Origin: Methanobacterium_D oryzae
Lineage (GTDB): Archaea; Methanobacteriota; Methanobacteria; Methanobacteriales; Methanobacteriaceae
Length of the DNA: 64,000 nt
NCBI RefSeq assembly: GCF_050433505.1
Contig: NZ_JBNPXC010000002.1
Span: 558,001 to 622,000 of the forward strand
Reading direction: 5' to 3'
Numbering within the stretch: the first letter of the stretch is position 1; each line of letters opens with the position of its first letter. Below the pieces are notes generated by a model. It had not been told where the DNA came from. It searched no databases and saw only the letters and a list, made by a program, of their open reading frames with translations. Positions 18,713 through 26,970 of the stretch are shown here, piece after piece. The translations under genes and the position numbers were made by a program.

Positions 18713-19627
18713 CTAATCTTCAATAATATCAGAAAAAATTGACATTCCTATGATAATTTGCCCATCATCATCTTTTATGGGTATGGAACTATTGCTAATA
18801 ACGCTTTTTGTACCGTCATTTTTTAAAACAATGATCTTTTCATCTTCTATTTCTTCGCCCATTACAATAGAGCGCATTAAGGGCCAGTCTTCTGATTTAT
18901 AGGGGCTTCCATCAGGATAAAAACCTTTATATGGACAAACTTCTAGTATCTCTGGAATCTCTACAAATTCACTTGAAAGTTCTTCAAATTTCTTGTTTTT
19001 AGAAATTGGTTCTCCAGAAACAGCATCTACGACAAGTATGCCTACTGGTAATTGATCTATAAGAAAATCAAATTTTAATTTTTCTATTTTAATATTTGAA
19101 ATTGCATTAATTAGTTTAACTTCGGCATTTTCATGTTCTTTAATTAATGATGCTATTTCTTCTTCCTTTTCTTTAAGTTCTACTTCATGCCAGCTAATTA
19201 ATTTTCTGAGGTCATTATGGGTTTTCATTAATTCTTTTTCAGCTTCTTTACGTTCAATAGCATAGTAAATGGATCTTGCTAATAATTTACCATCAATTTC
19301 CCCTTTTATTAGATAATCTTGGGCTCCTTCACGCACTGCCTTAATTGCAACATCTTCATCATTAAATCCACTTAATATTACAATAGGTAATTCAGGAACC
19401 TGATCATATGTTCTAATAAATGTGTCAAATCCATAGCTATCTGGCAAATTTAAATCAAGTAATATAAGGTTAAATGATTCATTAAAAAGTTTTTCAAAAC
19501 CTACTTTAAGCTTATCAGCATGTTCAAGTTGAAAAGGATTATTAGTATCCCTTAACATTTCCCTTATGATTACAAAATCTTCTAAACTGTCTTCAATTAA
19601 CAAGATTTTAATAGGTTTGCTATGCAT
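18713..19627 (-). CDS. response regulator with coiled coil and PAS domain
   Basis: A 304-residue signalling protein. Residues 1-125 are a receiver domain of the Rcp1 type: LIEDSLEDF acidic pocket, phospho-acceptor in LILLDLNLPDSYGF, and VILSGFNDED. A charged coiled coil spans about 130-175 and a PAS domain about 180-300, ending in a PAC-like ISNSSIPIKDDDGQIIIGMSIFSDI. It lacks kinase or DNA-binding output, so it probably works as an adaptor for an orphan kinase. GGGGTTAAA precedes the ATG. Confidence 0.9.
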   Translation of the reverse strand: MHSKPIKILLIEDSLEDFVIIREMLRDTNNPFQLEHADKLKVGFEKLFNESFNLILLDLNLPDSYGFDTFIRTYDQVPELPIVILSGFNDEDVAIKAVREGAQDYLIKGEIDGKLLARSIYYAIERKEAEKELMKTHNDLRKLISWHEVELKEKEEEIASLIKEHENAEVKLINAISNIKIEKLKFDFLIDQLPVGILVVDAVSGEPISKNKKFEELSSEFVEIPEILEVCPYKGFYPDGSPYKSEDWPLMRSIVMGEEIEDEKIIVLKNDGTKSVISNSSIPIKDDDGQIIIGMSIFSDIIED

Positions 19628-19719
19628 TATTTTAACCCCTTTAGATGATTAGATGAAATTTAATGGAATTGTTTATGATTCCAATTTTAATGTGTAATTT
19701 AATTTATGGTATATGCTAA

Positions 19720-20712
19720 TTAATCGAATTGCTCATTTTCCCATTCTTCATGTAATCTGGAAAAGATTTTAGCAAGAGTAATTATATCTTGCCTATTGTG
19801 TTCAATTATAGGAATTAATGGCCCAATATTATTTGTCTTAGCATAGATTTTATAGAATTCAGGCACAAGACCACTTGGAATATCATCTTCTCTTTCAATT
19901 CCAAATAAATGTCTTTCTATTGTTGTTAATTTACAGTTTGGCAAATCATCGCTCCATGCACGCCTTGAAAAATGGAGTAAATCGAAATGAGGCTTATCAA
20001 TGTCTTTCCTAACACCATGATGTCTCATTCTGTTATTAATAAAGGGCATGTCAAATGTTTGCCCGTTAAAGGTTACATATACACTCTTTGGATCCAGATG
20101 AGTTAAAAATGATGCTAAAACTGCATTTTCTTCTTCTACACTTCGAGATAAATATTGATTTACTTGTATTTCATCTCCAGTAACTTTAGCGACGCCTAAA
20201 AGTATTATTGGTCTATTAAAAAAGCCCAATGTTTCTATATCTAAAAAGATGAAATCCTCATTATCGTTAAAACTTGAAGAGAACAGGTTAAGATGGTGTG
20301 ATTTTGGATACCAATTTGAGATCCAGTCAGATGTTCTGCAAGTATCACAATTATCAAGGATATTTACGAGCTCAGTGGCTTCCCTCGAGAACCTTTCATG
20401 ATCACATAAATCTTCAATGGTACAATATCCATCTGCACGTAATTTCTGTTCCCTTGCTTCTCCAATTCCGCTTAATAATTTTAAATCAGATAGAATTTTT
20501 TCCTTTGCTTTATCTATACTCAATGTGTTCAATTCTATCTTTGATTGGTTTTCTATATTACAGCATGGGCCGTATTCTGTATGAAACTCCTCTCCATTTT
20601 CTAGTTCATCAATGCTTATTCCTTCGTATGTTTCGAGCAATTTCTTTTTTAATTTTATTGCAGCTTCATATTCCTCAGTAGAATTTTCAAATGGGGATTC
20701 GTGAGTTATCAT
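19720..20712 (-). CDS. RNase H-like DEDD exonuclease (YprB/RNase_H_2 type)
   Basis: A probable 3'-5' exonuclease. The C-terminal 180 residues carry the DEDD motifs FIFLDIETLG, VYVTFNGQTFDMPFI and HNRQDIITLAKI of the RNase_H_2/YprB family. The middle part contains LLSGIGEAREQKLRADGYCTIEDL, a helix-hairpin-helix-like DNA-binding unit, followed by CDTCRTSDW with a CxxC pair. The acidic N-terminus has GPCCNIE. The in-frame GTG at 20721 appears to be part of the ribosome site, so ATG at 20712 is preferred. A role in DNA repair is plausible, not shown. Confidence 0.82.
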   Translation of the reverse strand: MITHESPFENSTEEYEAAIKLKKKLLETYEGISIDELENGEEFHTEYGPCCNIENQSKIELNTLSIDKAKEKILSDLKLLSGIGEAREQKLRADGYCTIEDLCDHERFSREATELVNILDNCDTCRTSDWISNWYPKSHHLNLFSSSFNDNEDFIFLDIETLGFFNRPIILLGVAKVTGDEIQVNQYLSRSVEEENAVLASFLTHLDPKSVYVTFNGQTFDMPFINNRMRHHGVRKDIDKPHFDLLHFSRRAWSDDLPNCKLTTIERHLFGIEREDDIPSGLVPEFYKIYAKTNNIGPLIPIIEHNRQDIITLAKIFSRLHEEWENEQFD

Positions 20713-20922
20713 ATCTTTCACATAAAAATTTTTATGACTATAGTATTTAATGGTATTTATAAGTTTCTTTATAAACTAATAGGTCTTTAACACTTAAAAA
20801 GAGATTTAATTTTTCCATACTTTAAAATTTATCTTGAGATTATTATTTAATAAATATTATTATAAAGTTATTATATAATTAAAACATGTAAATTATATTC
20901 TATTATAAAAGGGGATGAAAAT

Positions 20923-21201
20923 ATGGTTTATGTACTTGGAAAATTAAAACTCGAAAGTTATGATAAATGGAAGCCACTTTTTAATGAAAGAGCAGCAATA
21001 CGACAAGATTATGGTGCTTATGAAACTCATCTTTTTCGAAATTCTGATGAACCAAATGAAGTAGTACTTTTATTTAAATGGGACAATTTCGAAAATGCTC
21101 ATAGGTATTTTGAATCAGAAGCCTTAGAAGAAGCCCTAAAAAATGTTGGTGCAAAAGTAATAGAAGTTACGTACCTTGATGAAATAGTAAAAACAATATA
21201 A
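20923..21201 (+). CDS. dimeric alpha-beta barrel protein (antibiotic biosynthesis monooxygenase-like)
   Basis: A 92-residue protein with the beta-alpha-beta-beta-alpha-beta pattern of the ferredoxin-like dimeric alpha-beta barrel: VYVLGKLKLESYDKWKPLFNERAAIRQDYG, EVVLLFKWDNFENAHRYFES, then the C-terminal strand KVIEVTYLDE. Proteins of this type include ABM monooxygenases, heme-degrading enzymes and stress proteins; no specific catalytic residue can be assigned. GGGGATGAAAAT precedes the ATG. It is monocistronic and converges on the His-rich membrane protein operon. Confidence 0.75.
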   Translation: MVYVLGKLKLESYDKWKPLFNERAAIRQDYGAYETHLFRNSDEPNEVVLLFKWDNFENAHRYFESEALEEALKNVGAKVIEVTYLDEIVKTI

Positions 21202-21336
21202 TGTATATAATTAGAATAATGCTGAATTAGAGAAGTAAATCATCTATAAAGTCTATTCTTTGCTATTTAAATATGATTTAAAAGTTGTCGTAGGAAAAAA
21301 ATTTAAAATATGACTTTTGATAGGTTATCCTATTAC

Positions 21337-21348
21337 TTTAACGTTAAA
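21337..21348. repeat. 12-bp palindrome TTTAACGTTAAA
   Basis: A perfect palindrome just beyond the 3' end of the membrane protein gene at 21371 and between convergent genes. On the minus strand it is followed by further partial symmetry, ATAGG-TTAT-CCTAT (about 21320-21333). It may belong to a transcription end or be a binding site; it shares its AACGTT centre with palindromes near the glutaredoxin-like gene and at 48791. Confidence 0.4.
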
Positions 21349-21370
21349 ATATTAGATTATTTAACCCTAT

Positions 21371-22159
21371 CTATAGATTTAAATCATTCTTCTTTTTTGA
21401 ATTTATTTTAAACCCAAAGAGTACTTTAAACATATTCTTAAATGGTTTCTTGTAAATATGAAGGTGAACCAGTGTACCAATTACCATTAAAATGGACAGT
21501 TCTGCATGCCAGTAAGTTATACCTGAATTATAAATGGTAGAAATGCCTATATTGATAATTAATGTAAGCATAATTCCTGTTAATCCAGTTCCAAGATAAC
21601 CTATCATTAGGAGCAAATTCCAGATTCTTTTGTGTTGTTGTCGTTTTAAAATTCCCTTTTTGAAGAGATAATATGTAAAAAGATACCCGCCTATAATTAG
21701 TAGAGTTATGGGAAGTAAATGATAATCATTTCCATCGATAGTTGTTGAACTACTATCTAAACCACTTGTACTCGGATCTTGAGCTGTACTTGTATCTGAA
21801 ATGTTTGAATTGCCGTTATGTGCTTCGCTAATATCACTTGTACTTGTATCTACATCTTGTGTAGATGAACTTGAATCAGTAGTTGAGGAGCTGCTTGTTG
21901 TATCGGTAGTTACAGATGTAGTAGTTACTGTTTGTGATAGGTCGCATATTCCATCACCATTTAAATCAGTAAAACGGGAACATTGACCTGGAAATGGGTC
22001 ATTTACAAGTCCATATGGGCAGCCGCTTGCACATGCTCCACTCATGTTGGAAGCTGCTATAAATGGTATAGTTGTCATGGCCCCTGCTATCTTCAGTTCG
22101 TTTTGGGATATTTTCCCGACCATTGAGCTTTTTAAATTGATTAATGTCTCCCTTATCAT
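21371..22159 (-). CDS. membrane protein: Cys-rich head, Ser/Thr linker, His-containing DUF4405-like helices
   Basis: A 262-residue protein with a hydrophobic segment at about 25-40, then a cysteine-rich part (GACASGCPYGLVNDPFPGQC) and an EF-hand/dockerin-like loop DLNGDGICDLSQ. A Ser/Thr/Asp-rich linker spans about 75-140. Then come about four helices with HKRIWNLLLM, YWHAELSILM and VHLHIYKKPF. The histidine spacing matches the neighbouring paralogue and cytochrome b-like DUF4405 bundles, suggesting heme or metal binding. The head and linker are probably outside the cell. Its ATG overlaps the previous stop (ATGA), so translation is coupled. Function unknown. Confidence 0.75.
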   Translation of the reverse strand: MIRETLINLKSSMVGKISQNELKIAGAMTTIPFIAASNMSGACASGCPYGLVNDPFPGQCSRFTDLNGDGICDLSQTVTTTSVTTDTTSSSSTTDSSSSTQDVDTSTSDISEAHNGNSNISDTSTAQDPSTSGLDSSSTTIDGNDYHLLPITLLIIGGYLFTYYLFKKGILKRQQHKRIWNLLLMIGYLGTGLTGIMLTLIINIGISTIYNSGITYWHAELSILMVIGTLVHLHIYKKPFKNMFKVLFGFKINSKKKNDLNL

Positions 22160-22488
22160 GAATTCACCTTCTTTTTGCTTCCAAAGAGCATTCTTTTAGT
22201 TCCTTTTAAATAAACATGATGGTGAAATACTGCAACTAGTGCAAGAGTAATTCCAAGTTCAACATGCAAGTACATCAGGCCAAAACTTATAGGGAGTGTA
22301 ATTCCAAGTTGTAATAAGATTAGGAGTAAAAAACCGCCTCCTGCAGATATTAGAAACGCGACCCCTATTATTAAATTCCATAAATTAACATGAAATGATT
22401 TTTTAATAAAATGTCTTTTATAAAGAGTGTATGTTAAAAAATATGTTGCTAAGAAAGGTATGGAAGGTATAATCATATCGTATACCAT
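22156..22488 (-). CDS. four-helix membrane protein with conserved histidines, DUF4405-like
   Basis: A 110-residue protein that is nearly all membrane helix. It aligns with the last 110 residues of the following gene: FHVNLWNLI against QHKRIWNLL, YLHVELGITL against YWHAELSILM, and FHHHVYLKG against VHLHIYKKP. The shared His residues in helices two and four could be axial ligands of b-type heme, or could bind metal. GGAGGATATATT precedes the ATG. It is the first gene of a two-gene operon and is divergent from the secreted repeat protein. I know of no assigned function. Confidence 0.75.
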   Translation of the reverse strand: MVYDMIIPSIPFLATYFLTYTLYKRHFIKKSFHVNLWNLIIGVAFLISAGGGFLLLILLQLGITLPISFGLMYLHVELGITLALVAVFHHHVYLKGTKRMLFGSKKKVNS

Positions 22489-22587
22489 AATATATCCTCC
22501 ATTTGTTTTTTAATTACTTAAATAAGCGTCATTTATTATAGATAGACTAGAGTAATAAAAATAGTTTTTCCAGAATTAACACTTATT

Positions 22588-22597
22588 TTATCCCAAA
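22588..22597 (-). promoter_or_regulatory. single reverse-oriented TTTGGGAT element
   Basis: TTATCCCAAA on the plus strand is TTTGGGATAA on the minus strand, the same core as the triple repeat 50-100 bases away. It is oriented toward the two-gene membrane protein operon that starts at 22488, so one factor could control both directions. Confidence 0.4.
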
Positions 22598-22644
22598 TCT
22601 TTACCTAATCTTTTAATTGTAACACATTTACAATATGCTTATAA

Positions 22645-22687
22645 TTTGGGATGAATTTGGGATGAATTAGCAGGAATTGGGGATGAA
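22645..22687 (+). promoter_or_regulatory. triple TTTGGGATGAA direct repeat, probable operator array
   Basis: TTTGGGATGAA occurs twice head to tail at 22645-22655 and 22656-22666 and again as TTGGGGATGAA at 22677-22687, a spacing of 11 and then 21 bases, about one and two helical turns. The array sits just upstream of a TATA-like ATTTATATATC near 22700 that serves the secreted repeat protein. The position fits an activator or repressor site. I saw no other good copy in the window. Confidence 0.6.
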
Positions 22688-22753
22688 AGTTGGAAAAATC
22701 ATTTATATATCTCAAAACTATTTTTATGCACGTACTTATGGGAGGTGAAAATA

Positions 22754-23122
22754 GTGAAATTAGTAAAAAAAGCAGCTATAATCAGTGCAGTAGTACTGAT
22801 GATCAGTTTAGTACCTACATTTGCGTTAAATGAAACAAATACTACTAACGGGACACAGGATCTTAATCAAACAAAGACAACTAACCAAACACAGAATACT
22901 ACAAAAACTACTGACCAGAACTGCAATAAAAATTGTAACACTCAAAACTGTGATAATTGTGATGGAGACCAACACAAATATCAATATGGACAGAAAAACA
23001 ATAATGCAGGCAATAATTGTGGTACTTGTAATGGAGAACAGCATAAGTATCAGTATGGACAAAAAAATGGGAATGCAGGTGCTAATAACAGTGGTGAACA
23101 CTTAAACTGTCCTAAAAGTTAA
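22754..23122 (+). CDS. secreted Asn/Cys/His repeat protein
   Basis: A 122-residue protein with an N-terminal signal (KLVKKAAIISAVVLMISLVPTFA). The mature part starts with a stretch holding six N-X-T sequons in about 30 residues, suggesting dense N-glycosylation at the surface. Then come CNKNC and two 23-residue repeats (22946-23014 and 23015-23083), each with CxxC, a Gly-Asp/Glu pair and QHKYQYGQKN. CxxC pairs plus His suggest metal binding or disulphides. GGGAGGTGA supports the GTG at 22754; the GTG at 22745 lies inside that site. No family is recognised. Confidence 0.75.
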   Translation: MKLVKKAAIISAVVLMISLVPTFALNETNTTNGTQDLNQTKTTNQTQNTTKTTDQNCNKNCNTQNCDNCDGDQHKYQYGQKNNNAGNNCGTCNGEQHKYQYGQKNGNAGANNSGEHLNCPKS

Positions 23123-23551
23123 ATATATATAAGTAGGGTTTAATTCTCTACTAACATTCATGAGAGAATATCAAATATGATGTGATGGGTTGATTTATAT
23201 TTACTAACTCATTCTTTTTCTTTTTTAGAAACCTAATTTAATGGTAGATTAGACTATAGATTATGTTTATTTTTTTGAAATTTTATAAAAGGGTTTTTTA
23301 GTATTTTAATGAAAAAACAAGCTTATAATAATACGTAGAGATGATTTGTTTATCAAATATTAGATTTATAAACTTATAATGTGCGTTAAAAAAATATTAA
23401 TTTCCATTTATTTATTCTAATTTAAAAATTAATCCTCTAAAATTAGTAATTATAAATATAACATAATAAATCTTTCTATTTAGCTGTAATCGCAAATAAT
23501 ATTATTACCTTCAAAAAAACACTTATTTGGCATAAAGGAGGGGAGGATAAT
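23123..23551. other. intergenic stretch without a gene
   Basis: About 430 AT-rich bases. A weak stem (AGTAG at 23132 pairing with CTACT at 23148-23152) and a T-rich run near 23211-23226 may end the transcript of the secreted protein. No tRNA-like cloverleaf, long repeat or credible gene is seen, apart from a strong ribosome site, GGAGGGGAGG, at the right end. Confidence 0.5.
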
Positions 23552-23671
23552 TTGAAATTTTTTAAACCATTCTTAGTTTTAATTCGTATTTTAGGAGTAA
23601 TAGGAATATTTGGGTATTTAGGCTCTGATACAGCAAATCTATCATCTAATTATGCAATTACACATGCATAA
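23552..23671 (+). CDS. possible 39-residue membrane peptide or gene remnant
   Basis: A short frame starts at TTG six bases after an unusually strong ribosome site, AAAGGAGGGGAGG. The product has one hydrophobic segment (LVLIRILGVIGIFGYLG) and a short polar tail. It may be a real small membrane peptide or the surviving front end of a lost gene, since the next gene downstream is itself broken. No relative is recognised. Confidence 0.35.
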   Translation: MKFFKPFLVLIRILGVIGIFGYLGSDTANLSSNYAITHA

Positions 23672-23718
23672 TCTAATATACTTGGGTAACTATTAATTAA
23701 AAAATTTAACGTGATTTG

Positions 23719-24568
23719 ATGCCCTATTTAATCTGTGATAACTGTCAAATTTACTATGAAATTGAAGATAACTTTAATTTAGATAGTTTCGATACATGAA
23801 AATTGCAATAATAAGTTAAAAATCTATAATAGTTTTGATGATTATTATAATGAAAATGCTGAACCTCAAAAAGAAAGTAAGATTATCGTAAAGCTTATGC
23901 TGAAAAGAAAAATCTCAAAATACAATAAATTAATTGTTATGGGGGAAATTTTTGTATTAATTGGGATACTCGGATTTATAATAACTCCAATATTATTAAT
24001 CCTTTTATTTATTGGTGTTGGATTAATTATTTATGGAAACAATAAAAGCAAAAGTTGGAACAAAGGAATAAAAAAAGATATTATAGAAGAATATTTAAAT
24101 CAATTACCTAATGATTATTACATTTTTAATGATGTCAAGTTCCCTGGAAGCGATGAAAATGTTGACTATTTGGTATTAGGACATAATGGTATCTTTGTTA
24201 TTAAAACTAAGAATTATAATGGTCATTATATTATTAATGATAATGATTGGTTTTATAAAAAAGGTCGTGATTTATATAGAATTTATAAAAGTCCAAGTAA
24301 GCAAGTAATGAATAATGCAATATCTCTAAGGAAGTTTTTAATGGAAAATGGCGTGAATATGAATGATGTTTGGGTTAATTCTATTGTTACTCTTTCAGAT
24401 AATAATTTTAAGATAGAAAAAAAGCCAAGGAATTATAACATATTGTCACCTTCCACCATACCTCAATATATTTTGAATTCCGATAGATGTGTTGATATTG
24501 ATGTTCTTAAGGAGGCGGCTCTTTTAATTGAACCTTATTGTATTGAAATGTCTTATACTGAACTATGA
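23719..24568 (+). pseudogene. zinc-ribbon/NERD domain membrane protein, frameshifted
   Basis: The frame from ATG 23719 encodes a zinc-ribbon start (YLICDNCQIYYEIEDNFNLDSFDT) and stops at TGA 23797. The second frame continues with NNKLKIYNSFDDYYNE, two helices (about 23935-24035) and a NERD nuclease-related domain (GSDENVDYLVLGHNGIFVIKTKNYNG) to 24568. Restoring a lost TG dinucleotide in GATACATG/GAAAATTGC yields DTCENC, the missing second CxxC knuckle, so a two-base deletion or a sequencing error is likely. The zinc ribbon matches that of the gene at 27607. The second part could still be translated from ATG 23897. Confidence 0.75.
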
Positions 24569-24610
24569 TTTATATAAAAAGGGATTCTTGATAATTATAT
24601 TTTATATGAA

Positions 24611-25525
24611 TTATTTATTCCAAATGGGTAACGTAAAGTAAAAAGTAGATCCTTTACCAAACGAGGATTCGACCCAAATACACCCACCACATCGTTCAAT
24701 TATTCTTTTTGCAATTGATAATCCTATTCCAGTCCCTTTATATACATCCTGTGTATGTAAACGTTGGAATATCACGAAAATACGTTCATTATATTGTGGC
24801 TCAATACCTATTCCGTTATCAACAACTGAAAAGACATATTCATTCCTTTCTTCATCTTTATTTGCTGAAATATGAATTTTTGGTGATTCATCTGGTTTTT
24901 TGAATTTAATGGCATTTCCTATTATGTTTTGGAATAATTGGAGTAATTGCAATTTATCAATGGTTACTGTTGGAAGTTTATCAACTGTAATTTCAGCATT
25001 ATTTTCTTCAATACTTGTTCTAAGATTAAATAAAACATCATTAACGACATTATTAATATTTACTGGCTGAAATTTGTTCCCTTGTGTTGTAACCCTGGAA
25101 TATTGCAATAAACCATTGATTAATTGTTGCATTCTCTCCGCAGCATCTATAATATAATCCATGAACTCATCAGCATCACTATCCAACTGGCCTTTATAAC
25201 GACGTTCAAGAAGCTGTGTAAAACTGATAATAGCTCTAAGAGGCTCTTGCAAGTCATGAGATGCCACATAAGCAAATTGTTCTAATTCTTCATTGGAACG
25301 TTTTAGCTCTTCAATAAGTTTATCAAGTTCAGATATTCTCTTTTTAACTTTCAATTCTAAAGGATCATTAAAATTAACTTTATTACTAACATTTATTGAA
25401 GGAATGTCTGATATTGACATGGAGGATTGATTCATATTTAATAATTTACCTTTTTTATCATAAAATAGAGTTCCTATAGGTGATTTTTCAAAGATTTCCT
25501 TGAATTGTCCATTATGATCTTCCAT
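24611..25525 (-). CDS. cytosolic sensor histidine kinase
   Basis: A 304-residue kinase. Residues 1-60 hold a short PAS-like piece (FEKSPIGTLFYDKKGKLLNMN), 60-85 a coiled coil, then the HisKA domain with the H box ASHDLQEPLR, followed by HATPase_c with N box NIIGNAIKFK, G1 DNGIGI and G2 GTGIGLSI. There is no transmembrane helix, so it senses something inside the cell. HisKA and HATPase are very close to those of the kinase at 59054, showing recent paralogy. No receiver gene is adjacent. GGGGATAATATC precedes the ATG. Confidence 0.93.
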   Translation of the reverse strand: MEDHNGQFKEIFEKSPIGTLFYDKKGKLLNMNQSSMSISDIPSINVSNKVNFNDPLELKVKKRISELDKLIEELKRSNEELEQFAYVASHDLQEPLRAIISFTQLLERRYKGQLDSDADEFMDYIIDAAERMQQLINGLLQYSRVTTQGNKFQPVNINNVVNDVLFNLRTSIEENNAEITVDKLPTVTIDKLQLLQLFQNIIGNAIKFKKPDESPKIHISANKDEERNEYVFSVVDNGIGIEPQYNERIFVIFQRLHTQDVYKGTGIGLSIAKRIIERCGGCIWVESSFGKGSTFYFTLPIWNK

Positions 25526-25945
25526 GATATTATCCCCTTAGGAATTAATAAATAATTTACTTTAATTAATATTAGTTTATTGAAGTAAGTAAATTACCAT
25601 TTGATATTTACATAATTATTATTAATAAGTTATATCATAATGTATATTGCTATTTAATTTTTTCATGTTAAAAGAAAGATTAAATAAATTATTTTATTTC
25701 GTTAAACCATTATATTACGAAGTAAATATTATTTTAAATTTATTTTATAAAGATACACTAAAAAGATCTTATTTGGCTAATAGCATTAATAAAAAAATTA
25801 TAGAAAATTGAGAATTTAGTTAGTTAGATATATCCTAATTAACTTATTTATCACTATTTTATCAAATAACAGCACGCTTAGGAAATTATAATTAATTCAA
25901 GTTACAGGTGGAAATGGATTATGTTATTAAATATACTTAAATTCC
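25526..25945. other. intergenic stretch without a gene
   Basis: About 420 AT-rich bases between the sensor kinase start and the minD stop, both on the minus strand. It probably holds the kinase promoter (TATA-like ATAATTATTATTAATAAG region) and the minD transcript end. No RNA gene, repeat or conserved frame was seen. Confidence 0.5.
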
Positions 25946-26746
25946 TTATTTAGCCTTATAAACATCTATATATTTGCCAAAAACAGTGCTAACAAATTTA
26001 GACACAATTCCTTGACCACTTAAGTCCTTTTCATAATCATATTTTCCAATAATTGAGGCAGCAAGGCTCATGATAATTTTCGATGTTTTTGAGTTAGGTT
26101 TATTAGTTAAAATACATTTACCCGCGGCATAAGCCTTTTTTAACTCTATATCTTCTGGAATCGTTGTTAATATTGAGCAATCAAGAATAGCCTCAATTTC
26201 ATCAGGAGTTAAAAATGCATTATGAGTTCTGCCCATATTAACTACTACTCCCAGTACATCTATTCCTAATTTTTCTGCTACAATCTTTGTTTTTAAAGCA
26301 TCACTAATGGATGTGACTTCTGGGGTAGTAACAAGAATTAATTCTTCTGCTATCTTTAGTGCAGCTAAGGCATCTTTTTCTAATCCTCCAGGAGCATCTA
26401 TTAAAAGTATGTCCATGCCTTCAACAAGGACTTCAAGAACCTCTTCAAGCCTTTCTAGTCTCATATCCTTTAGACCATGGATGGAAAGTCCTGCGGGGAC
26501 AATTCTTACACCTCCAGGGCCTTCATATATTGCATTGTGTATAACATCATTACCGGATAAGACATCTTGCAATGTAACTGGTTTTCCTTCAAGGCCGAGA
26601 ACTAATTCCAGATTTGCCATTACAAGATCCAGATCTAAAACTACAACTTCTTCACCATGAAGAGCTAAAGCTACTCCAAGATTTGCAGATAATGTTGTTT
26701 TCCCAACTCCGCCTTTTCCAGAAGCTACAACTATTACTCTTGTCAT
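25946..26746 (-). CDS. minD: MinD/ParA-family ATPase
   Basis: A membrane-associated deviant Walker ATPase of the MinD/ParA family that helps place cell components. The 266-residue protein begins TRVIVVASGKGGVGKTTLSANLGVALA with deviant Walker A KGGVGKTT, then switch I VVLDLDLVMANLELVLG and switch II ILLIDAPGGLEKDALAAL. The C-terminal FVSTVFGKYIDVYK could be an amphipathic membrane-binding helix. No MinE or MinC is near, as usual in archaea, where several MinD paralogues serve different roles. GGTGGAAAG precedes the ATG. Confidence 0.9.
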   Translation of the reverse strand: MTRVIVVASGKGGVGKTTLSANLGVALALHGEEVVVLDLDLVMANLELVLGLEGKPVTLQDVLSGNDVIHNAIYEGPGGVRIVPAGLSIHGLKDMRLERLEEVLEVLVEGMDILLIDAPGGLEKDALAALKIAEELILVTTPEVTSISDALKTKIVAEKLGIDVLGVVVNMGRTHNAFLTPDEIEAILDCSILTTIPEDIELKKAYAAGKCILTNKPNSKTSKIIMSLAASIIGKYDYEKDLSGQGIVSKFVSTVFGKYIDVYKAK

Positions 26747-26970
26747 CTTTCCACCTATAATTTATTTTAAATTTACAACTGATCTTTATATTCACATATA
26801 CTTTTATTCAATGAATTTAAATGTGCCTATTTTCACATAATTACTAATTAGTCAAAAATAAATAAGTATTTGGCTAAAATAAATAAATGATATTCTAAAG
26901 TTAGAAAATAGTTACATAATATACATAGAACGGGTAAATAAATGATATCTTAAAAAATGGAGAATACATA

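Noticed and set aside
21369..21378. ATCTATAGAT palindrome over the stop codon of the membrane protein gene
   Set aside because: Short, A/T-rich and partly coding; not distinguishable from chance.
22826..23105. Other open frames across the secreted repeat protein, one on each strand
   Set aside because: The signal peptide, the 69-bp repeat with third-position changes and the ribosome site all support the frame from 22754; the others are low-complexity by-products.
26881..26948. 13-bp direct repeat AAATAAATGATAT (26881-26893 and 26936-26948) before the cytosine deaminase gene
   Set aside because: Pure A/T-rich text with one G; likely chance in this composition, and no helical phasing or third copy.
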